A program made the position numbers and the translations under genes. Of a stretch of 39,711 bases of DNA, positions 35,282 to 39,711 are shown piece after piece. The stretch spans positions 1 through 39,711 of the forward strand of contig JAOPYH010000091.1 in NCBI GenBank assembly GCA_025964715.1. Reading direction: 5' to 3'. The notes under the pieces were generated by a model that was not told the DNA's origin, searched no databases, and saw nothing but the letters and a program-made list of their open reading frames with translations. This DNA comes from Streptosporangiaceae bacterium. Its GTDB lineage: Bacteria; Actinomycetota; Actinomycetes; Streptosporangiales; Streptosporangiaceae. Position 1 is the first letter of the stretch. Every line of letters starts with the position of its first letter.

Positions 35282-36358
35282 TCAGCCGCCGTTGCGGCCG
35301 TGCCCGCTCTCGCGGCTGTCCGGGCCGTGATCGCGCGCGCCGCCGCGACGGCCGATCCGGTCGAACAGGCCCTCGGCGGCACCGGCCGCACCCTCGGCGA
35401 CATCGCGGACCTTGCCGATGAACGGGTCAGCGGTGCGGCTCCAGGACTCGCGATAGGAGTTCGCCGCGTTCTTGATCTCCTCGGACATCGAGGCGTTGCG
35501 GTCGTCCTCCCGCCGGGGGTAGGTGCCGTCGAGGATCCGCTGATAGTCGCCCGCGCCGGCCCAGCGGTCGATCTCGGAGAACCGCACGACGGCGTAGGGG
35601 TGTTGCTGCCGGAGCAGATTGAGGAACTTCATCAGGCCGTCGCGGACGTCGCCGGCGGCGTCGTACTCGCGGGCCTGTGCGCGGAAGGCCTCGGCGTTCA
35701 TCTCCGACAGCCGCGCGCCGCCGGCCATCTTCATCAGGGCCCGCTTGACCGCCTCGGGATCCTGGCCGGTGAGCAGGCCCGCCCGGTCGGCGGACAACTC
35801 CGACTTCCGCTGCCACTCCTGCAGGCCCATGATCACTGCGGCGATACCGATATTGCCGAGTGGCAACCACGCCAAGCGGGCCCCGAGTGAGGTCAGGATG
35901 AGCAGCATGGTCCGGTAGACGGCGTGCCCCGACAGGATGTGGCCGACCTCATGCCCGACCACATAGCGCAGCTCCTCGTCGTCAAGGAGGTCCAGCAGCC
36001 CGGTGTTGATCACGATGAAGGGCTTGTCGGTGCCGATCGCCATGGCGTTGGGCCTGGGGTCCTGCACCACGTACAGCTCGGGCACCTGATCGAAGTCGAG
36101 GATGTACGCGCTGTCGCGGACCATGTCGTGGAGATGGCGGAACTGGTCCTCGCCCACCCGTACGCTGCCGCCGAGGAACATCAACCGGATCGCCCGTTCG
36201 CTGAACAGGCCGGACAGGCGCCTGAGGACGGTGTCGAATCCCGTCAGCGACCTCAGCGCCACGAGTGCCGAGCGGTCGGCTGGGTGTTCGTAGGCGCGGG
36301 AGCTGATTCCGGGGAAGCGAGTGCGGGAACGGTCCGGCGTGCTCGTCATGTCCGGCAT
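35282..36358 (-). CDS. M48-family zinc metallopeptidase, HtpX/Ste24-like
   Basis: The 358-residue protein has the zinc motif HEVGH (His136, Glu137, His140) and a third-ligand segment ELSADRAG, typical of peptidase M48. One or two hydrophobic segments after the motif (about 145-175) suggest membrane association with a cytoplasmic active site, as in HtpX, which removes damaged membrane proteins. The C-terminal 80 residues are charged and disordered ([16 protein letters not shown]). Two starts compete: ATG 36358 (GGAAA nearby) and ATG 36349. Longer frames upstream lack support. It is transcribed towards the GH3 gene, 170 bases apart. The substrate is unknown. Confidence 0.88.
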   Translation of the reverse strand: MPDMTSTPDRSRTRFPGISSRAYEHPADRSALVALRSLTGFDTVLRRLSGLFSERAIRLMFLGGSVRVGEDQFRHLHDMVRDSAYILDFDQVPELYVVQDPRPNAMAIGTDKPFIVINTGLLDLLDDEELRYVVGHEVGHILSGHAVYRTMLLILTSLGARLAWLPLGNIGIAAVIMGLQEWQRKSELSADRAGLLTGQDPEAVKRALMKMAGGARLSEMNAEAFRAQAREYDAAGDVRDGLMKFLNLLRQQHPYAVVRFSEIDRWAGAGDYQRILDGTYPRREDDRNASMSEEIKNAANSYRESWSRTADPFIGKVRDVAEGAAGAAEGLFDRIGRRGGARDHGPDSRESGHGRNGG

Positions 36359-36464
36359 GTTATTTCCGACGAACGGCCCCGGCCGAGGGTTCCCGTCCCG
36401 GCGGCCCACACCGGCCGTTCAGCTGCCGGATCAGGGGCCGTGCGGGCCTGAAGGGCGTGCTCGC

Positions 36465-36470
36465 TAAGGT
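36465..36470 (+). promoter_or_regulatory. -10 element of nadD, probably leaderless
   Basis: TAAGGT at 36465-36470 fits TANNNT and ends 7 bases before the ATG at 36478, so the transcript would begin at the start codon. The nearest Shine-Dalgarno-like bases are the AAGG of the same box. Confidence 0.45.
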
Positions 36471-36477
36471 CACCACT

Positions 36478-37083
36478 ATGAATACGAAGGGGCCCCGCCG
36501 GCTAGGGATCATGGGTGGCACCTTCGATCCGATCCACCATGGCCACCTGGTGGCCGCCAGTGAGGTGGCACACCTGTTCGCGCTGGACGAGGTCGTCTTC
36601 GTGCCGACCGGCCAGCCCTGGCAGAAGAACGGCCGCAAGGTCGCGCCGGCCGAGGACCGTTACCTGATGACCGTGATCGCCACGGCGTCGAACCCCCGCT
36701 TCTCGGTGAGCCGGATCGACATAGACCGTCCCGGGCCGACCTATACGGTCGACACGCTGCGCGAGATGCGCGCCCTGTACAGCTCGGAGACCGAGTTCTT
36801 CTTCATCACCGGCGCCGACGCGCTGGAGAAGATGCTGGCCTGGCGCAACGCCGATGACATGTTCGGCCTCGCCCACTTCATCGGGTGCACCCGCCCGGGG
36901 CACTGCCTCACGGATCCGGGTCTGCCCGAGGGCCAGGCCAGCCTTGTCGAGGTCCCGGCGCTGGCGATCTCCTCCACCGAGTGCCGTGAGCGCGTTCAGG
37001 CCGGCGAGCCCATCTGGTACCTCGTCCCCGATGGCATCGTTCAATACATCAACAAGCGGAATCTGTATCAGGACGGCGAATGA
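36478..37083 (+). CDS. nadD: nicotinate-nucleotide adenylyltransferase
   Basis: NadD joins nicotinate mononucleotide and ATP to give deamido-NAD. The 201-residue protein has the nucleotidyltransferase motif [12 protein letters not shown] (HxGH), [41 protein letters not shown] and the C-terminal [10 protein letters not shown]. The ATG at 36478 places the core 11 residues in, normal for the family. nadD followed by rsfS and a histidine phosphatase is the conserved actinobacterial order, although here the GH3 and M48 genes separate it from proA. Confidence 0.96.
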   Translation: MNTKGPRRLGIMGGTFDPIHHGHLVAASEVAHLFALDEVVFVPTGQPWQKNGRKVAPAEDRYLMTVIATASNPRFSVSRIDIDRPGPTYTVDTLREMRALYSSETEFFFITGADALEKMLAWRNADDMFGLAHFIGCTRPGHCLTDPGLPEGQASLVEVPALAISSTECRERVQAGEPIWYLVPDGIVQYINKRNLYQDGE

Positions 37084-37175
37084 CCCAGCGCGCGGAAGGC
37101 CGGAGGGCGCGACACCACCTCTCATGAGAGGGTGGAGGTGGACACATCCCCGAACAAGGAGGATCACGTCGTACC

Positions 37176-37580
37176 GTGACAGCATCCGACAAGGCCGCAC
37201 AGCTCGTCCAGATCGCCGCTGAGGCAGCGGGGGAGAAGCTTGCCGACGACATCATCGCCTATGACGTGAGCGAGCAACTCGTCATCACCGACGCGTTCGT
37301 GCTCTGCTCCGCGGGCAGTGACCGTCAGGTTCGCGCCATCGTGGACGAGATCGAGAAGCGTATGCGTGAGGACGCCAGCACCAAGCCCGTACGCCGCGAA
37401 GGCGAGCGAGAAGGCCGCTGGGTGCTGCTCGACTTCATCGACATCATCGTCCACGTGCAGCACGAGGAAGACCGGCTCTTCTACGCCCTCGAGCGCCTGT
37501 GGAAGGACTGCCCGCGGATCGAGCTGCCGGAGAGCGTGAACACCCACGCCCCCCAGCACCCGCTCGGCGGCGGTCGGTGA
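37176..37580 (+). CDS. rsfS: ribosomal silencing factor RsfS
   Basis: RsfS binds L14 on the 50S subunit and blocks subunit joining when nutrients are scarce. The 134-residue protein contains DVSEQLVITDAFVLCSAGSDRQVRAI, interrupted here for length, and EGEREGRWVLLDFIDIIVHVQHEEDRLFYALERLW, the family core. The GTG start follows AAGGAGG by 13 bases. A small hairpin (37115-37135) with a bulged G lies in the gap after nadD. The C-terminal 20 residues (ESVNTHAPQHPLGGGR) are not conserved. The stop overlaps the next start (GTGA). Confidence 0.95.
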   Translation: MTASDKAAQLVQIAAEAAGEKLADDIIAYDVSEQLVITDAFVLCSAGSDRQVRAIVDEIEKRMREDASTKPVRREGEREGRWVLLDFIDIIVHVQHEEDRLFYALERLWKDCPRIELPESVNTHAPQHPLGGGR

Positions 37581-38230
37581 GCCAGGCACAGGCCGGCCGC
37601 GGTAAGCGGCGGCTGGTGCTGTGGCGGCACGGCCAGACCGCCTGGAATCTGGAGAACCGCTTTCAAGGCAAGACCGACATCCCGCTGGACGAGACAGGTG
37701 TCGCGCAGGCCGCTCGCGCGGCCAGGCTGCTGTCCGGCTTGAAGCCCGGCGCGATCATCGCCTCGCCGCTGCAGCGCGCCGCCGCGACCGCGGGGTCACT
37801 CGCGGAGGTCACCGGACTTCCGGTGGACTACGACCCCGACCTGATGGAGCGCGACGGCGGGGAATGGGAAGGGCTCACCGGCGACGAGATCCGGGAGCGC
37901 TATCCCGCCGAGCACTCCACCTGGGAGCCCCCGGGGGGAGAGACCAGCGAACAGGTCGCCAAGCGCGTCTGCGGGGCGTTCGAGCGGGCGTTGGAGGGTC
38001 TGCCGTCCGACGGGGTCCTGGTGGTCGCGTCGCACGGCGCCGCGCTCCGGCTCGGCATGGCCCAGCTCCTCGGCTTCCCCGAGGAGATCTGGGAGCGCCT
38101 CGGAGGCCTTTCCAACTGCAGCTGGTCCGTGCTGGCCGAGGGCCGTTCCGGGTGGCGCCTGATCGAGCACAACGCCGGCACACTTCCCGAGCCGGTGCTC
38201 AGCGACGACCGCACGGAGAACGGGGCCTGA
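37577..38230 (+). CDS. histidine phosphatase family protein (GpgP-like)
   Basis: The 217-residue protein is a phosphoglycerate-mutase-like phosphatase. The phosphohistidine motif is WRHGQTAWN near residue 17, then NRFQGKTDIPLDETG, SPLQRAAATA, MERDGGEWEGLTGDEI, and the second catalytic His in VVASHGAALR. The GTG start overlaps the rsfS stop. In Mycobacterium tuberculosis the gene after nadD-rsfS encodes glucosyl-3-phosphoglycerate phosphatase (Rv2419c), so the same role is possible, but the family is broad and specificity cannot be proved here. Confidence 0.9.
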   Translation: MSQAQAGRGKRRLVLWRHGQTAWNLENRFQGKTDIPLDETGVAQAARAARLLSGLKPGAIIASPLQRAAATAGSLAEVTGLPVDYDPDLMERDGGEWEGLTGDEIRERYPAEHSTWEPPGGETSEQVAKRVCGAFERALEGLPSDGVLVVASHGAALRLGMAQLLGFPEEIWERLGGLSNCSWSVLAEGRSGWRLIEHNAGTLPEPVLSDDRTENGA

Positions 38231-38271
38231 CCAGATCGGGGCCATCCGGTTCGAAGCCACGAGCGGTGTCC

Positions 38272-38279
38272 TATACACT
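38272..38279 (+). promoter_or_regulatory. -10 region of the first tRNA-Ala gene
   Basis: TATACACT at 38272-38279 offers TATACA or TACACT as a -10 box, with TTCGAA at 38250-38255 as a weak -35 16 bases ahead of TATACA. The tRNA begins about 37 bases downstream, a normal distance for a short 5' leader removed by RNase P. Confidence 0.5.
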
Positions 38280-38315
38280 GGCGAAGCGCTGCGGGTGAAA
38301 GCCCAGCAGTCGCAC

Positions 38316-38388
38316 GGGGCTATGGCGCAGTTGGTAGCGCGCCTCCATGGCATGGAGGAGGTCTGGGGTTCGAATCCCCATAGCTCCA
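38316..38388 (+). tRNA. tRNA-Ala (anticodon GGC), copy 1
   Basis: The 73 bases fold into a full cloverleaf. The acceptor stem (38316-38322 with 38381-38387) carries the G3-U70 wobble pair that defines alanine tRNAs. The anticodon loop ATGGCAT, between CCTCC and GGAGG, gives anticodon GGC, which reads GCC and GCU. The T loop is TTCGAAT. CCA is not encoded. A strong hairpin follows within 10 bases. Confidence 0.98.
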
Positions 38389-38397
38389 CAGCATCGA

Positions 38398-38425
38398 GAA
38401 CCCCCGGCCCAGTGGCCGGGGGTTC
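38398..38425. terminator. bidirectional terminator-like hairpin after tRNA-Ala copy 1
   Basis: GAACCCCCGGCC (38398-38409) pairs perfectly with 38414-38425 around the loop CAGT. It ends the first tRNA transcript and, read on the other strand, also lies downstream of the small minus-strand ORF at 38499-38588. Confidence 0.8.
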
Positions 38426-38498
38426 TGTGCTTTCGGCCCGGACCGGATCACGCGCGTGTCTCTCGCGACCTCGGCGTCCGCGTCATTTCACTTGTGGG

Positions 38499-38588
38499 TC
38501 AGCGATCCCTCATCGCCGCGGCGACCCGGTTGATCTCGCGCTCGCCTAGCGAGCAGTTGCACTGCCCGCAACCTGGCTGGTTGTCCAT
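38499..38588 (-). CDS. 29-residue cysteine-rich small protein (predicted)
   Basis: An ATG at 38588 opens a 29-codon frame ending TGA at 38499. The peptide begins MDNQPGCGQCNC, with Cys7, Cys10 and Cys12 in a CxxCxC arrangement, then a short charged helix-like segment containing GEREINRVAAA. The evidence for translation is a strong GGAGGAGGG (about 7 bases before ATG, on the minus strand) and a -10-like TAGCCT on the same strand (38624-38619). It lies alone, antisense between two tRNA-Ala genes, with a shared hairpin downstream. The three cysteines could bind a metal or an iron-sulfur centre, or react with thiols. I do not recognise a family. It is too short to confirm without comparison. Confidence 0.55.
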   Translation of the reverse strand: MDNQPGCGQCNCSLGEREINRVAAAMRDR

Positions 38589-38732
38589 GGTTCAGCCCTC
38601 CTCCACATAGCTGCTCAGAGGCTATGCCCGGTTTGCCGCAAAGGCCCATTGCCCTGGGGGGACAGAAGCCTCTCCCCGCCCCGGCTCGTCCTTGCGCCGG
38701 CGGGCGCGTCACGGGTAGGTGTGCCGGTGGGC

Positions 38733-38738
38733 TAAGCT
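38733..38738 (+). promoter_or_regulatory. -10-like box of the second tRNA-Ala gene
   Basis: TAAGCT at 38733-38738 lies 31 bases before the second tRNA, a spacing like that of copy 1. The -35 region is poor. The stretch 38389-38769 otherwise holds only the hairpin at 38398 and the small minus-strand ORF. Confidence 0.4.
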
Positions 38739-38769
38739 TCCGTGTGCGCTGATCGTGGGATCGGCGCCT

Positions 38770-38842
38770 GGGGCTATGGCGCAGCTGGTAGCGCGCCTCC
38801 ATGGCATGGAGGAGGTCTGGGGTTCGAATCCCCATAGCTCCA
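38770..38842 (+). tRNA. tRNA-Ala (anticodon GGC), copy 2
   Basis: The same 73-base cloverleaf as copy 1, differing only by C for T in the D loop (38784 against 38330-38331 region of copy 1). The G3-U70 pair, GGC anticodon and TTCGAAT T loop are identical. CCA is again not encoded. It lies 381 bases downstream of copy 1 and appears to have its own promoter. Confidence 0.98.
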
Positions 38843-38887
38843 CTCGCAACTGAGGCAGCGGGCCTTCAGGTCCGCGCCGCGCTATGG

Positions 38888-38908
38888 CGGCCGGGATCAT
38901 GCCGGCCG
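38888..38908. terminator. hairpin between tRNA-Ala copy 2 and the cupin gene
   Basis: CGGCCGG (38888-38894) pairs with CCGGCCG (38902-38908) around a 7-base loop that contains the cupin stop codon on the minus strand. It could serve as a shared terminator for the two converging units; there is no T-run. Confidence 0.4.
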
Positions 38909-39361
38909 GTCGACGTCCGCCCACAGGCTCGGCAGATTCACCACGACGCCCTCCTGTGTGCTGCGTGCGATCACGACTATCGCCTCCTCGCCGGTCGAAG
39001 GGTTCTCCTCCCGATGTGGGACGTAGGGCGGGACGAAGACGTAATCACCGGCTTGCGTCTCGATCCTCACCTCGTCGGCACCCTCGGCGAAGACGAACAC
39101 CGGGTGCCCGGACACCACATAGATCGCCGTCTCCGCCTCCCCATGGTGATGATCGCCAGAGTTGGTCCGCGGCCCGACGTGCGTGCGTCCCATCCACAGC
39201 CGCTGGGACCCGGCGGTACGGCCGGAGATCGCCTCGAACCGGCGCATGCCCGGACTCTGCGCGGTATCCGCGCTGAGTGTGCCGCCGCGGATGTGCCGCA
39301 GCCGCTGGTGCCACGCCGTCGTGTCGTCGGAACGTCCCTGAGCCTGTGCGTCCTCGGTCAT
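38897..39361 (-). CDS. cupin-domain protein
   Basis: The 154-residue protein has a single cupin barrel. Motif 1 is GDHHHGEAETAIYVVSG with ligands His71, His73 and Glu77, and motif 2 is GDYVFVPPYVPHREEN with His116 and the terminal Asn120, so a mononuclear metal site is likely. The N-terminal 45 residues and the last 15 are polar. The ATG at 39361 has GAGG 8 bases upstream. Single cupins include dioxygenases, isomerases and sugar-binding regulators, so no reaction can be assigned. It stands alone on the minus strand, convergent with the tRNA genes. Confidence 0.85.
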   Translation of the reverse strand: MTEDAQAQGRSDDTTAWHQRLRHIRGGTLSADTAQSPGMRRFEAISGRTAGSQRLWMGRTHVGPRTNSGDHHHGEAETAIYVVSGHPVFVFAEGADEVRIETQAGDYVFVPPYVPHREENPSTGEEAIVVIARSTQEGVVVNLPSLWADVDRPA

Positions 39362-39532
39362 CGTTCGATCCTCGCACCGGCCGGGAATATCTGGCGCGGT
39401 CTCCTTGCTCTTCCATGGCGGCGCGTGGACCCGGGTTCGGGTTTCCGGCGCCGCGGTCAGTCTTCGCGCTCGTGTAGACGTGTGGCGGGATCTGTGGTTT
39501 GGCGCCGGCGTTGGCCGGGTACGGCACGTGGG

Positions 39533-39561
39533 TTGACGTTTGTGGGAACTGTGTCTAATGT
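39533..39561 (+). promoter_or_regulatory. strong-looking promoter reading out of the window
   Basis: TTGACG (39533-39538) and TAATGT (39556-39561) are 17 bases apart. This is one of the two best -35/-10 pairs in the window. The rest of the right-hand gap (39362-39532) shows no gene or clear structure. Confidence 0.6.
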
Positions 39562-39566
39562 TCTCA

Positions 39567-39711
39567 ATGCCCCGAGGGATGCGGAACGCCGGTTCGGCGG
39601 TCGGCCCCGGGGACGCCTCTTCGATTTTGATGATCGTTCTGGTTGGTTCTGGGACGGTGTTAGGCTTGGGGTCACCCCAGACGGGATGCAGGACGCTGTT
39701 GCGGCCGGCCC
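39567..39711 (+). other. possible start of a leaderless reading frame at the right edge
   Basis: An ATG at 39567 lies 6 bases after the -10 box at 39556-39561, and its frame stays open for 48 codons to the window end. The encoded start is MPRGMRNAG followed by a hydrophobic stretch (SILMIVLVGSG), and one TTA codon occurs at 39660. Alternatively this is an untranslated leader. It contains a 13-base palindrome TGGGGTCACCCCA (39667-39679) directly after a -10-like TAGGCT (39661-39666). The sequence is too short to decide. Confidence 0.2.

Noticed and set aside
38600..38660. Possible third tRNA remnant before tRNA-Ala copy 2
   Set aside because: A short resemblance to the tRNA start (GCTATG) is present, but no arms or anticodon stem can be drawn.

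Overview
The window is high-GC DNA from an actinomycete chromosome. Start codons are often GTG, stop and start codons overlap as ATGA or GTGA, a mycothiol-dependent isomerase-family protein is present, and the core gene order is typically actinobacterial. A complete mreBCD-mrdA-rodA block, which mycobacteria lack, together with a DUF574-type methyltransferase, points to a morphologically complex lineage such as Streptosporangiales or Streptomyces relatives. The exact genus cannot be set from the sequence alone. No transposase, integrase, phage gene or CRISPR array is visible.

Layout. 1-5771: the 3' end of valS, a mycothiol-dependent isomerase-family gene, a methyltransferase, and two divergent FolC-family genes (a diverged paralogue on the minus strand, the canonical folC on the plus strand). 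5854-6171: a DUF4233 membrane protein. 6182-13273: a carbohydrate-use module with a class II aldolase, an FGGY kinase, a three-part sugar ABC importer, a DeoR repressor and a PfkB/FruK-like kinase. 13519-15042: an MFS-type transporter. 15161-21829: ndk, then the cell-elongation genes mreB, mreC, mreD, mrdA (PBP2) and rodA. 21934-28049: a B12-binding radical SAM protein, its usual partner protein, and an RNase E/G with a very long N-terminal extension. 28256-32818: rplU, rpmA, obgE, proB and proA. 32838-36358: a secreted GH3 glycosidase and a membrane-associated M48 protease on the minus strand. 36478-38230: nadD, rsfS and a histidine phosphatase. 38316-38842: two almost identical tRNA-Ala(GGC) genes with a tiny cysteine-rich ORF antisense between them. 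38897-39361: a cupin protein. The last 350 bases hold a strong-looking promoter that reads out of the window.

How the parts work together. Most of the window is housekeeping: tRNA charging, folate polyglutamylation, nucleotide balance, rod-complex wall synthesis, ribosome assembly, proline and NAD synthesis. Three accessory blocks interrupt this backbone: the sugar module plus MFS gene, the GH3/M48 pair, and the tRNA spacer. The sugar module reads as a complete import-to-triose route for a ketohexose: import by ABC transporter, first phosphorylation by the FGGY kinase, second by the FruK/TagK-like kinase, then aldol cleavage. Its control probably involves the DeoR protein and an inverted repeat that overlaps the -35 box of the divergent promoter. 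The items most worth following up are the 29-residue CxxCxC peptide between the twin tRNAs, the FolC paralogue that has lost its C-terminal histidine and asparagine, the sugar module, and a hairpin that hides the rplU ribosome binding site.
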